Both the position numbers and the translations under genes were made by a program. Below, piece after piece: positions 8,465-16,502 of a stretch of DNA of 64,000 nucleotides. Under the pieces are notes generated by a model. It saw nothing but the letters and a program-made list of their open reading frames with translations. It was not told the origin of the DNA and did not search any database. Source of the stretch: DATEPR01 sp036491115 (GTDB taxonomy: Bacteria; Actinomycetota; Actinomycetes; Mycobacteriales; Pseudonocardiaceae); assembly GCA_036491115.1 (NCBI GenBank), contig DASXCQ010000004.1, positions 62,001 to 126,000 of the forward strand, in the 5' to 3' direction. Positions within the stretch are counted from its first letter, which is position 1. Every line of letters begins with the position of its first letter.

Positions 8465-9403
8465 TCAGATCTTGGCCGAGCGGTAGTACGCCTCGGCGCC
8501 CGGGTGCAGCGGCACCGGCTCGGTGAAGATCGCGGTGTGCACGTTGATGCCGAGCGCGGCAGACAGCTCGTCGGCCAGCGGGCCTGTCGCCGTGAACAGG
8601 CTCCTGACCAGCGCCTCCGCCACGTCGTCGGACATCTTCCTGCTGGCCAGCAGGAAGTTGGGCACGATCAGCGTGGTCACGGACGGACCGGCCTGGCCGT
8701 AGAAGCCGGCCGGCACCAGCCCCGTCCCGTACACCTTGTAGGTGCTCAGCATGGTGTGCAGCACACCGGACGGGTCGGTGCCCAGGTCCAGCAGCCGGAA
8801 CGGGACCTTGATGTTCTTGAAGCCCGTCGTCGGCAGGCCACCGGACCAGAAGAACGCGTCGATCCGACCGGTCCGCAGCGCGGTGATCGAGTCGTTCAGG
8901 CTCAGCGGCACCGCGGTCATGCCGTGCACCTTGGCGGCGCCCAGGATCCGGTCGGCGACGACCTTGGTCTGCGAGCCCGGCGGCCCGATCGACACCCGGT
9001 GGCCCGCCAGTTCCGCCAGGTCCTGGATCGGCTCGTCGGCCCGCACCACGACCTGGATGTAGTCGTCGTAGATCCGGGCCAGCGCCGCCAGCGCGTACCT
9101 GCCCTTCGGCCGCTGCTGCGCGAGCACGTCCGCGTCGGCGAACCCGACGTCCGCGGCGCCGCTCTGCAGCAGTTCGATGTCGGCCAGGCTGCCGGCGGTG
9201 GTCCGCACGGCCGGTTTGGCGATGCCGAGCTGGCCGGCCCAGACGTCGGCCAGTTGGGAGCCGCGCACGTAGTAGACGCCGTCGCTGCTGCCGGTCGCGA
9301 TGGTCAGCCGCTGCGCGGCGAGCTGGCTCCGGCACCCGGCCAGCGACCCGGCCGCGACCAGCGCGACGACCGCCAGCACCAGGACACGGACCGACCGTGA
9401 CAT
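8465..9403 (-). CDS. TAXI-family TRAP-type solute-binding lipoprotein
   Basis: Extracytoplasmic binding protein of 312 residues. A signal peptide with lipobox LAGC (Cys near 24) is followed by the TAXI hallmark IATGSSDGVYYVRGSQLA and the GSLADIELLQSGAADVGF, GPPGSQT and FFWSGG segments. TAXI proteins normally deliver ligands such as glutamate or other small acids to TRAP permeases, but no permease gene is nearby. Instead, a kinase and a regulator gene follow at 19 bp, suggesting use as a periplasmic-type ligand sensor for the two-component system. This sensor idea is inference from context. Confidence 0.88.
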   Translation of the reverse strand: MSRSVRVLVLAVVALVAAGSLAGCRSQLAAQRLTIATGSSDGVYYVRGSQLADVWAGQLGIAKPAVRTTAGSLADIELLQSGAADVGFADADVLAQQRPKGRYALAALARIYDDYIQVVVRADEPIQDLAELAGHRVSIGPPGSQTKVVADRILGAAKVHGMTAVPLSLNDSITALRTGRIDAFFWSGGLPTTGFKNIKVPFRLLDLGTDPSGVLHTMLSTYKVYGTGLVPAGFYGQAGPSVTTLIVPNFLLASRKMSDDVAEALVRSLFTATGPLADELSAALGINVHTAIFTEPVPLHPGAEAYYRSAKI

Positions 9404-9422
9404 CGGCCCATCATGCCAGGGC

Positions 9423-9438
9423 TACCCTTGGGTCCGTG
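9423..9438 (+). promoter_or_regulatory. -10 hexamer for leaderless miaB mRNA
   Basis: TACCCT at 9423-9428 ends 7 nt before the GTG at 9436. No Shine-Dalgarno sequence precedes the GTG. This is the TAnnnT spacing seen for leaderless transcripts in actinomycetes and supports the GTG as both transcription and translation start. Confidence 0.45.
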
Positions 9439-10917
9439 GGTGAAACGGCTGCCAGGAGTTACGAGATCCGCACGTACGGGTGCCAGATGAACGTGCACGA
9501 CTCGGAACGGTTGGCCGGCCTGCTGGAGAGCGCGGGCTACACGCCGGTGGCCGACGACGGCACACCGGATGTCGTCGTGTTCAACACGTGTGCGGTCCGG
9601 GAGAACGCGGACAACAAGCTGTACGGCAATCTCGGCCACCTCTACCCGGCCAAGCGGGCCAACCCGGACATGCAGATCGCCGTCGGCGGCTGCCTGGCCC
9701 AGAAGGACCGCGGCGACATCGTCACCCGGGCACCGTGGGTGGACGTCGTCTTCGGCACCCACAACATCGGCTCGCTGCCCACCCTGCTCGCCCGCGCCCG
9801 GCACAACGCCCGCGCCGAGGTGGAGATCCTCGAGTCGCTGGAGGTGTTCCCGTCGACGCTGCCGGCCCGGCGCGACTCGGCGTACTCCGGCTGGGTGTCG
9901 ATCTCGGTGGGGTGCAACAACACCTGCACGTTCTGCATCGTGCCGTCGTTGCGCGGCAAGGAAGCCGACCGCCGGCCGGGTGACGTGCTGGCCGAGGTCG
10001 AGGCCCTCGTCGCCGAGGGTGTGCTGGAGGTCACGCTGCTCGGGCAGAACGTGAACTCCTACGGCGTCGAGTTCGGCGACCGGGCCGCGTTCGGCAAGCT
10101 GCTGCGCGCCTGCGGCGACGTCGACGGCCTGGAGCGGGTCCGGTTCACCTCGCCGCATCCCAAGGACTTCACCGGCGACGTGATCGCCGCGATGGCGGAG
10201 ACGCCGAACGTGTGCCACCAGCTGCACATGCCGCTGCAGTCCGGTTCGGACGGTGTGCTGCGGGCGATGCGCCGCTCCTACCGGTCCGAGCGGTACCTGG
10301 GCATCCTGGCCGACGTGCGCGCCGCCATGCCGGACGCCGCGATCACCACCGACATCATCGTCGGCTTCCCCGGCGAGACCGAGGCCGACTTCCAGGCCAC
10401 GCTGGACGTGGTGCGGCAGGCCAGGTTCGCCGGCGCGTTCACGTTCCAGTACTCCAAGCGGCCCGGCACGCCGGCCGCCGGACTGCCCGACCAGGTGCCC
10501 AAGCCGGTCGTCCAGGAGCGCTACGACCGGCTGGTCGCCGCGCAGGAGCAGATCTCCTGGGAGCTCAACCGCGCGCTGGTCGGCACCACGGTGGAGTTGC
10601 TCGCCGCCGAGGGCGAGGGCCGCAAGGACGCGGCCACCCATCGGATGAGCGGCCGGGCGCGGGACGGCCGGCTGGTGCACTTCACGCCCGGCGGCGCGGA
10701 CATACGCCCCGGTGACGTGGTCACCACCACGATCACCTACGGCGCTCCGCACCACCTGGTCGCCGACGGTCCGGTGCTGCACCACCGGCGGACCAGGGCG
10801 GGCGACAACTGGGCGGACGGCGTCCGCCCCAGGACCTCCGGGGTGAGCCTCGGGCTGCCGTCGTTCGGGCAACCCGCGACCACCCCGTCCGGCACGGAAG
10901 GATGCGCTGTCCGATGA
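9436..10917 (+). CDS. miaB: tRNA-2-methylthio-N6-dimethylallyladenosine synthase
   Basis: Radical SAM methylthiotransferase that adds the 2-methylthio group to i6A37 of tRNAs, acting after MiaA. The UPF0004 N-terminal domain has cluster cysteines in TYGCQMN, NTCAVRE and GGCLAQK. The radical SAM core has the CNNTCTFC motif (about 160-167), and a TRAM domain ends near 470. Length (493) fits the family, with a short extra tail. GTG 9436 is preferred over an earlier start at 9397, which would overlap the divergent lipoprotein gene. The stop overlaps the next gene as ATGA. miaA lies about 9 kb downstream on the same strand. Confidence 0.96.
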   Translation: MGETAARSYEIRTYGCQMNVHDSERLAGLLESAGYTPVADDGTPDVVVFNTCAVRENADNKLYGNLGHLYPAKRANPDMQIAVGGCLAQKDRGDIVTRAPWVDVVFGTHNIGSLPTLLARARHNARAEVEILESLEVFPSTLPARRDSAYSGWVSISVGCNNTCTFCIVPSLRGKEADRRPGDVLAEVEALVAEGVLEVTLLGQNVNSYGVEFGDRAAFGKLLRACGDVDGLERVRFTSPHPKDFTGDVIAAMAETPNVCHQLHMPLQSGSDGVLRAMRRSYRSERYLGILADVRAAMPDAAITTDIIVGFPGETEADFQATLDVVRQARFAGAFTFQYSKRPGTPAAGLPDQVPKPVVQERYDRLVAAQEQISWELNRALVGTTVELLAAEGEGRKDAATHRMSGRARDGRLVHFTPGGADIRPGDVVTTTITYGAPHHLVADGPVLHHRRTRAGDNWADGVRPRTSGVSLGLPSFGQPATTPSGTEGCAVR

Positions 10918-11465
10918 CCGACGAGTCCGCCGAGGACTTCGAGCAGGAGCAGGAACGGCGGGACCAGGCCGACATGGCCGCGCTGAAGGCGCAGGTCGAC
11001 GGCGTCGAGAACGGGCTGCTGCGGCGGATCGACCCCGGCGCGCGGGCGATGGTGATCGCCGTGTGCGTGCTGGTGCTGGCGATCTGCGCGGCGCTGCCGT
11101 GGGTGGACGGCGTGCCGGGCTGGCAGGTGCTCGTCGACCAGGGCGCCGACCAGGGCAAGACGGACATCCTGCCGAGGGTGTTCGCGATCGGTGTGTTCGT
11201 GTTCGGGTTCCTCGGTTCCGCGCTGTCGCTGGGCCTGCGCCGGTGGAGCGTGGCGTGGGTGTCGACGCTGGGCAGCGGCATGTTCACCGTGCTGGGACTG
11301 GTGTCCATCTGGTCGCAGCAGACCACGACGAGCCACCTGGCCGGTCCCGGTCCTGGTGCCGGGCTGATCGTGTCCGTGCTGGCGATGCTGGTGCTGGTGA
11401 TCGCGTGGGTGCGGATCGTGTGGTCGCGGCCCGGTGGTGTGTTCGACAACCACCCGGCTAGCTAG
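10914..11465 (+). CDS. Four-helix membrane protein (Rv2732c-like) coupled to miaB
   Basis: Protein of 183 residues with a charged, possibly coiled N-terminus (about 1-45) and four membrane helices (about 46-65, 93-113, 119-138 and 151-173). It overlaps the miaB stop by ATGA. The same placement, a small membrane protein directly after miaB, is found in mycobacteria. No catalytic motif is visible and the function is unknown. Its TAG stop interlocks with the stop of the convergent channel gene in a shared CTAG. Confidence 0.85.
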   Translation: MTDESAEDFEQEQERRDQADMAALKAQVDGVENGLLRRIDPGARAMVIAVCVLVLAICAALPWVDGVPGWQVLVDQGADQGKTDILPRVFAIGVFVFGFLGSALSLGLRRWSVAWVSTLGSGMFTVLGLVSIWSQQTTTSHLAGPGPGAGLIVSVLAMLVLVIAWVRIVWSRPGGVFDNHPAS

Positions 11466-11890
11466 CGCTTGCGCAGCGCCTCCTCGATCCGCTCCAGCCG
11501 CCTGCTGATCTCGTCCAGTTTCTCGGGTATGTCGTCCTCGCGGTAGCGGCGCCGGGCACGTTGGATGAACACCGACGTGATCGCGGCGGTGAGTACCGAC
11601 AGGAACGCGATCGACGACAGCATCACCACGGAGCCGATCACCCTGCCGAGTGGTGTCGTCGGCACCACGTCGCCGTAGCCGACGGTGGTCACGGTCTGCA
11701 GGGCCCACCACATGCCCAGGGCCACATTGGGGAAGTCGGTCCGGTCGACGACCCAGACGAGCACGCCGCCGGCCAGGACGCTGACGCACATCCCCCAGAT
11801 GATCACCGCCATCGCGCTGCGCATCGTCCCCGGGCCGGTGAGGAATCGCGACACCCGCCGGGTGACCAGCGGCATCGGCACGACGATCAC
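11462..11890 (-). CDS. Two-helix potassium channel protein
   Basis: Small ion channel of 142 residues with a first membrane helix (about 25-46), a pore loop carrying the selectivity filter TVGYGD (near 69-74), a second helix (about 84-108) and a C-terminal charged helix (DEISRRLERIEEALRKR) that looks like a tetramerising coiled coil. It would form a tetrameric K+ channel in the membrane. No RCK or cyclic-nucleotide domain is present, so gating is unclear. The start may be GTG 11890 or the ATG five codons later. Confidence 0.92.
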   Translation of the reverse strand: MIVVPMPLVTRRVSRFLTGPGTMRSAMAVIIWGMCVSVLAGGVLVWVVDRTDFPNVALGMWWALQTVTTVGYGDVVPTTPLGRVIGSVVMLSSIAFLSVLTAAITSVFIQRARRRYREDDIPEKLDEISRRLERIEEALRKR

Positions 11891-11947
11891 CCCCTGGCAG
11901 TCCAGGGGCCAGATTAGTGGCGCGCGACGGGCGGTGACTCGCCCGAA

Positions 11948-12715
11948 TCAGGCGAACTCGCCGTGTCGCCCGGCGCCCTCGGCGAACCGGCCGGCACCGG
12001 TCAGGGTGTCCGCGGCCAGCGAGACCTGGCCGTGCCGGTACTCGCCCGCCATGGCCTCGGCCTCGGGCTGTCCGTCCTGTTCCAGCACGGACAGCCGGTC
12101 CTCGCGCAGGCAGGTTCGCGGGAACGCGGCCAGTTCGGCGGCCAGCCGCTCCGCCTCGGCCCGTGCCCGGCCGGTCGGCACCACCCGGTTGGCCAGGCCC
12201 ATCGTGAGTGCCTCGGCCGCGCCCACCGGCCGACCGGTGAGGATCATGTCCATCGCCCTGCTGGTGCCGATCAGCCGGGGCAGCCGCACCGTGCCGCCGT
12301 CGATCAGCGGCACACCCCACCGCCGGCAGAACACGCCGAACACGGCGTCCTCGTCGGCCACCCGCAGGTCGCACCACAGCGCCAGTTCCAGCCCGCCCGC
12401 CACGGCATACCCGGACACCGCGGCGATTACCGGTTTGGTCAGCCGCAGCCGCGTCGGTCCCATCGGCCCGTCGCCGTCGGGTGCCACCCGGTTGCCCTCG
12501 CCGGCCGCCACCTCCTTCAGGTCGGCGCCCGCGCAGAACGTGCCGCCGTCCCCGCAGAGCACCGCGACGGCCGAGTCGCCGGCCTCGAACTCGCGGAAGG
12601 CGTCGGCCAGTTCGCGCGCGGTGGCCGCGTCCACCGCGTTGCGCACCTCGGGCCGGGACAGCACCACGGTGGTCACGTCGCCGACCCGCTCACTCGTCAC
12701 GGACACGCCGCTCAC
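11948..12715 (-). CDS. Enoyl-CoA hydratase/isomerase (crotonase) family protein
   Basis: Crotonase-fold protein of 255 residues with the oxyanion-hole segments TFCAGADLKEVA and YAVAGGLELALWCDLRVA and the following GVFCRRWGVPLIDGGT region. Crotonases act on acyl-CoA thioesters, as hydratases, isomerases or hydrolases. The Glu pattern does not let me choose. GTG 12715 is selected because it overlaps the upstream amidohydrolase stop as GTGA. It is the third gene of a coupled operon with two amidohydrolase paralogues, and divergent from an acyl-CoA dehydrogenase gene. That suggests degradation of an unusual acid (inference). Confidence 0.88.
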   Translation of the reverse strand: MSGVSVTSERVGDVTTVVLSRPEVRNAVDAATARELADAFREFEAGDSAVAVLCGDGGTFCAGADLKEVAAGEGNRVAPDGDGPMGPTRLRLTKPVIAAVSGYAVAGGLELALWCDLRVADEDAVFGVFCRRWGVPLIDGGTVRLPRLIGTSRAMDMILTGRPVGAAEALTMGLANRVVPTGRARAEAERLAAELAAFPRTCLREDRLSVLEQDGQPEAEAMAGEYRHGQVSLAADTLTGAGRFAEGAGRHGEFA

Positions 12716-13455
12716 CCTATGCGGAACAGCGCTTCGGCGTTGCCACCCATGACCAGGGCCCGCTCGTCGTCGGTCAGGTCGATCCGGCCCGCCCTGCGGT
12801 GCTCGAACCGGGCGTCGAACCGGGGCGCGAAACTGCCGAACAGCAGCCGGTCGGCACCGAACTCGCGGGCGATCACCGCCAGGTAGTCGTCCCGGTACAT
12901 GCCGTTGGTCAGCACACACGTCCTGGTCCCGGCCAGTGCCTGGTGGACGTGGTACTGGCCGCCGCCGGAGATGTTCAGCACCCCGCCGTTGGTCATCACC
13001 ACCGGCACGTCCGGGCACCACCGGGCGAACCAGGCCACCTGCGTCGCCTCGGACTGCCACGGGAACCCGGCGGCCACCACGACCGGCACGCCCAACTCGG
13101 CGGCCCGCTCCGCGATCGGCCGCAGCCGTGCGTCGTTGACCGCGAAGTGGTCCTCCGCCGGGTGCAGGAACACGCCACGGGCGTCGTCCTCGCCGACCGC
13201 CCTGCTCAGCTCGGCCAGTGCCGCGCCGCCGTCCCACGGCGCCACCCTGGCCAGCCCCACCAGCCGCCCGCCCGACCGCGCCACCACGCCGGCCAACTCG
13301 CGGTTGGCCGCCGCCAGGTCACCGTCGGCCGGGTGCACGGGCGCCACGACGGCGGTGGCGATTCCCTCGGTGTCCAGGTCGCGGAGGGTGTCCTCGGCGG
13401 TCCGCCGGTAGCCGAACCGCGACGTGCCGAGCAGGGACAAGGCGTCGACCGTCAT
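12712..13455 (-). CDS. Amidohydrolase-2-fold protein lacking the metal ligands
   Basis: Protein of 247 residues clearly paralogous to its upstream neighbour: matching LGVP, GVFLHP, RLVGLAR and VMGGNAEALFRIG segments are in register over the whole length. The metal-binding positions are lost, however. The N-terminal HxH is LSL (residues 6-8), His128 is Ala, His156 is Asn, and the C-terminal Asp is Phe (GSFAP). Only His98 remains. It is therefore probably a non-catalytic partner or regulator of the intact paralogue, with which it overlaps by ATGA. The fold assignment is firm, the role is inference. Confidence 0.8.
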   Translation of the reverse strand: MTVDALSLLGTSRFGYRRTAEDTLRDLDTEGIATAVVAPVHPADGDLAAANRELAGVVARSGGRLVGLARVAPWDGGAALAELSRAVGEDDARGVFLHPAEDHFAVNDARLRPIAERAAELGVPVVVAAGFPWQSEATQVAWFARWCPDVPVVMTNGGVLNISGGGQYHVHQALAGTRTCVLTNGMYRDDYLAVIAREFGADRLLFGSFAPRFDARFEHRRAGRIDLTDDERALVMGGNAEALFRIG

Positions 13456-14189
13456 GCCGACACCCCCAGCAGCCGGGCCGCGTTGCCGCCCAGCACCAGC
13501 GCGGTCTGGTCGGTGCTCAGGCCGGCGAACTCGATCTTCTGCCGCTCCACCTCGGGCCGGGCCATCGGTCCGTCGCTGCCGAACACCACGCGGTGCGCGC
13601 CGATCCGGTCGACCGCCTCGCGGATCTTGTGCGGGTAGGGCATCGCGGAGGTCTCCAGGACGATGTTGGGGTGCCGCTGCGCGACGTCGATGGCCTCGTC
13701 GACGTGGTAGTAGCCGCCCATGTGGCCCAGCACGATCGTGGCGTCCGGGCAGGCGGCGGCCGTGTCCGCGAGGACCAGTGGCGCGGTCATCGCGTCGTCG
13801 CCGCAGTGAAACAGCGTCGGCACGCCGAGCTCACCGGCCAGCCGCACGATCGCGATCGTCGCGTCGTCCGCCGGGTGCGCCCTGGTGGACACCGGATGCA
13901 GCTTCAGGCCGCGGAAACCGAGGTCGGTGACCGCGCTGCGGAGCAGGTCCAGGGCTCCGTCCGGGCCGGGGTCCAGCCGGGCGAACCCGTACAGCCGCTC
14001 GTGGGACGCGGCGCACGCCTCGGCCACCAGGTTCAGCGCCGCCGGGTTCGGCCCGGGGAAGTCCACGAGCGTCATCACCACGGCGCTGTCCACACCCGCC
14101 CGGTCCATGCCGGCGACGCAGTCCCTCGGCGACACGTCGAGCCCGACGAACTCCGAGTCGTCCAGGTGCATGTGCAGGTCGATGATCAC
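13452..14189 (-). CDS. Metal-dependent amidohydrolase-2 family hydrolase/decarboxylase
   Basis: Compact TIM-barrel hydrolase of 245 residues from a GTG start. Metal ligands are all visible: HMH at 6-8, HCGD (His128), LGHMGG (His156) and GSDGP (Asp206). This family includes decarboxylases of aromatic acids and C-C hydrolases such as those acting on 2-pyrone or ACMS-like substrates. It is the first gene of a three-gene coupled operon, with a metal-less paralogue and then a crotonase. It diverges, over 57 bp, from an AidB-like acyl-CoA dehydrogenase gene. The substrate is unknown. Confidence 0.88.
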   Translation of the reverse strand: MIIDLHMHLDDSEFVGLDVSPRDCVAGMDRAGVDSAVVMTLVDFPGPNPAALNLVAEACAASHERLYGFARLDPGPDGALDLLRSAVTDLGFRGLKLHPVSTRAHPADDATIAIVRLAGELGVPTLFHCGDDAMTAPLVLADTAAACPDATIVLGHMGGYYHVDEAIDVAQRHPNIVLETSAMPYPHKIREAVDRIGAHRVVFGSDGPMARPEVERQKIEFAGLSTDQTALVLGGNAARLLGVSA

Positions 14190-14234
14190 GGGTTATCCCT
14201 AACGCACGCCCTGCCCGCCGCGCAAGCAACGAAC

Positions 14235-14249
14235 TATCGTCGGGACATG
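14235..14249 (+). promoter_or_regulatory. -10 hexamer, leaderless start of acyl-CoA dehydrogenase gene
   Basis: TATCGT at 14235-14240 lies 6 nt before the ATG at 14247, with no Shine-Dalgarno sequence. This supports the ATG as the start and a leaderless mRNA. An open frame reaching back over 1 kb into the amidohydrolase genes is therefore rejected. Confidence 0.5.
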
Positions 14250-15869
14250 CCACCGACGCACGAGGTCACCAACCAGGTCCCGCCGCTGCTCGACTTCGAC
14301 ACCGCCGCACACCCCGCGCTGCTGGAGGGGTTGCGCCGGGAGGGTGCCGGCTGGGCCGAGGCGGACGTGCGCGAACTCGGCCTGCTCGCCGGGTCGCAAC
14401 AGGTGCAGGAGTGGGCGCGGCTGGCCGGCGAGTACGAACCGGTCCTGCACACCCACGACCGCTGGGGCCACCGCATCGACGAGGTCGAGTACACCCCGGC
14501 CTACCACGACCTGATGCGCACCGCTGTGGCGCGCGGCGTGCACGCGGCGCCCTGGGCGGACGACCGGCCGGGCGCGCACGTGGCCCGCGCCGCGCGGATG
14601 GTCGCCTGGAGCCAGACCGACCCCGGCCACACCTGCCCGGTGTCGATGACCTACTCCGTGGTGCCCGCCCTGCGCCACCAGCCCGACCTGGCGGCCCGGT
14701 TCGAACCGCTGCTGACCAGCACCGACTACGACTTCGGGCTGCGCGAGCCGAGCACCAAGCGCGGCCTGATCGCCGGCATGTCGATGACCGAGAAGCAGGG
14801 CGGCTCCGACGTGCGCGCCAACACCACCACGGCCACCCCCCTCGGCGACGGGACCTACCGGATCGTCGGCCACAAGTGGTTCACCTCGGCCCCCATGTCG
14901 GACTTCTTCCTGACGCTGGCCCAGGCACCCGGCGGCCTGTCCTGCTTCCTACTGCCCAGGGTGCTGCCCGACGGCACCCGCAACCCGATCCGCCTGCAAC
15001 GGCTGAAGGACAAGCTGGGCAACCGGTCCAACGCGTCCGCCGAGATCGAGTATGACGACGCCACCGGCTGGCTGGTCGGCGCCGAGGGCAGGGGAGTGCG
15101 GACCATCATCGACATGGTCAACATGACCCGGCTGGACTGCGTGCTCGGCTCCACCGCCGGCATGGTCACCGGCCTGCGCCAGGCCGTGCACCACGCCACG
15201 TACCGGTCGGCGTTCGGCGCCCGGCTGATCGAGCAGCCCGCGATGGTGAACGTGCTCGCCGACCTGGCGGTCGAGGCCGAGGCGGCCATGGTGGTGGCGA
15301 TGCGGCTGGCCGGCGCGGTGGACCGGGCGCTGCGCGGTGACGAGCAGGAGGCCATGTTCCGCCGGATCGGACTGGCGGCCACCAAGTACTGGGTGTGCAA
15401 GCGCGGCCCGGCGCACGCGGCCGAGGCGCTGGAATGCCTGGGCGGCAACGGTTACGTCGAGGAATCCGGCATGCCGAGGCTGTACCGGGAGGCGCCGCTG
15501 ACGTCCATCTGGGAGGGTTCGGGCAACGTGGCCGCGCTGGACGTGTTGCGCGCCATGGCCACCACGCCGGCGGCCGTCGAGGCGCTGTTCGCCGAACTCG
15601 ACGCGGCGGCGGGCGCGGACGAGCGGCTGGACCAGGCGATCATCGCGCTGCGCAAGGAACTCGGCGACCTGGACGACGCGCAGTACCGGGCCCGGCGGCT
15701 GGTCGAGCGGATCGCGTTGTGCCTGCAGGGTTCGCTGCTGGTCCGCTACGGCGACCACGCCGTCGCGGACGCGTTCTGCGCGTCCCGGCTGGGCGGCGAC
15801 CGGGGTGTCGCGTTCGGCACGCTACCGTCCGGTGTGGACACCGCGGCCGTCCTGGCGAGGGTCGGGTAG
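14247..15869 (+). CDS. AidB-like acyl-CoA dehydrogenase
   Basis: Flavoprotein of 540 residues, longer than a simple acyl-CoA dehydrogenase and matching the AidB/isovaleryl-CoA-dehydrogenase-like class. The FAD-binding MSMTEKQGGSDVRAN segment, the HKWFTSAPMSD strand, the YRSAFGARLIEQPAM region and the helix with ECLGGNGYVEESGMPRLYREA are all typical. In E. coli AidB, the protein binds DNA and protects it from alkylation, and its dehydrogenase role is minor. Whether this one is a metabolic enzyme of the neighbouring amidohydrolase-crotonase operon or an AidB proper is open. The last 48 bp overlap the convergent methyltransferase gene. Confidence 0.92.
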   Translation: MPPTHEVTNQVPPLLDFDTAAHPALLEGLRREGAGWAEADVRELGLLAGSQQVQEWARLAGEYEPVLHTHDRWGHRIDEVEYTPAYHDLMRTAVARGVHAAPWADDRPGAHVARAARMVAWSQTDPGHTCPVSMTYSVVPALRHQPDLAARFEPLLTSTDYDFGLREPSTKRGLIAGMSMTEKQGGSDVRANTTTATPLGDGTYRIVGHKWFTSAPMSDFFLTLAQAPGGLSCFLLPRVLPDGTRNPIRLQRLKDKLGNRSNASAEIEYDDATGWLVGAEGRGVRTIIDMVNMTRLDCVLGSTAGMVTGLRQAVHHATYRSAFGARLIEQPAMVNVLADLAVEAEAAMVVAMRLAGAVDRALRGDEQEAMFRRIGLAATKYWVCKRGPAHAAEALECLGGNGYVEESGMPRLYREAPLTSIWEGSGNVAALDVLRAMATTPAAVEALFAELDAAAGADERLDQAIIALRKELGDLDDAQYRARRLVERIALCLQGSLLVRYGDHAVADAFCASRLGGDRGVAFGTLPSGVDTAAVLARVG

Positions 15870-16481
15870 CCGAAAGCGGAACAGCGTCACGTCCGACCGG
15901 TACGGCAACGTCGGGCCGGCCAGGACGTGTGCGCCCACGCCGAAATGCCTGCCCGGCTCGGTGTCGAACCCGATCTCGCGGAAACCGGCCTCGCGCAACC
16001 ACTCCCGGATCGGCGAGGTGAGGTCGGGCGGGTCGATGTGCCGGGTCCAGACGACCGTGCCACCGGTCCGGCACAGCATCGGCAGGTGACCGACCAACCC
16101 GTGCACGCCGTTGTCGGTCAGGTTGCCGAGCAGGCCGCACGCCACTACCAGGTCGGCCGGTACCAGCCCGGCGTAGGCGGCGGCGTCGGACGCGTCGCCC
16201 TCGACGACCTCCACGCCGGCCGGAGCCGCGCGCCGCGCCACGGCGACGTTGCGCGGGTCCAGTTCGACGAGCCTCCCGGTGACGTCGTCGCGCCGGGGAT
16301 GGTCGGCCAGCACGCCGAGCAGGTCACGACCCTGGCCGGCGCACAGGCTGATCGCCCGAACCGGTCCGGCCGGCATGCCGTCCAGCGCCTCGCGGATCCG
16401 CCGCTGGACGGCGAGCAGCCGCCGGACGAGGCCGGAGTCCGGCCGGTCGTAGTCGTCATGCCAGGCGGCCCAGTCGGTCAT
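15822..16481 (-). CDS. Class I SAM-dependent methyltransferase
   Basis: Protein of 219 residues with a Rossmann methyltransferase core: motif I ISLCAGQGRDLLGVL (near 44-58), acidic residue ending strand 2 (LVELDP) and the VEVVEGDASD segment. The rest resembles small-molecule methyltransferases of unknown substrate. Its 3' end overlaps the acyl-CoA dehydrogenase gene by 48 bp in the convergent sense, and codon structure looks maintained in both. Confidence 0.85.
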   Translation of the reverse strand: MTDWAAWHDDYDRPDSGLVRRLLAVQRRIREALDGMPAGPVRAISLCAGQGRDLLGVLADHPRRDDVTGRLVELDPRNVAVARRAAPAGVEVVEGDASDAAAYAGLVPADLVVACGLLGNLTDNGVHGLVGHLPMLCRTGGTVVWTRHIDPPDLTSPIREWLREAGFREIGFDTEPGRHFGVGAHVLAGPTLPYRSDVTLFRFRLPDPRQDGRGVHTGR

Positions 16482-16486
16482 GGGTC

Positions 16487-16502
16487 TACTTTATGGCTCG
16501 TG
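16487..16502 (+). promoter_or_regulatory. -10 hexamer, leaderless start of metallo-hydrolase gene
   Basis: TACTTT at 16487-16492 ends 7 nt before GTG 16500. There is no Shine-Dalgarno sequence, so this looks like another leaderless start. A frame open since 15927 without such a signal is not used. Confidence 0.4.

Noticed and set aside
13218..14246. Upstream extension of the acyl-CoA dehydrogenase frame giving an 883-residue protein
   Set aside because: The extension is Arg/Pro-rich and lies antisense to two clear amidohydrolase genes. A TATCGT hexamer sits 6 nt before the ATG at 14247.
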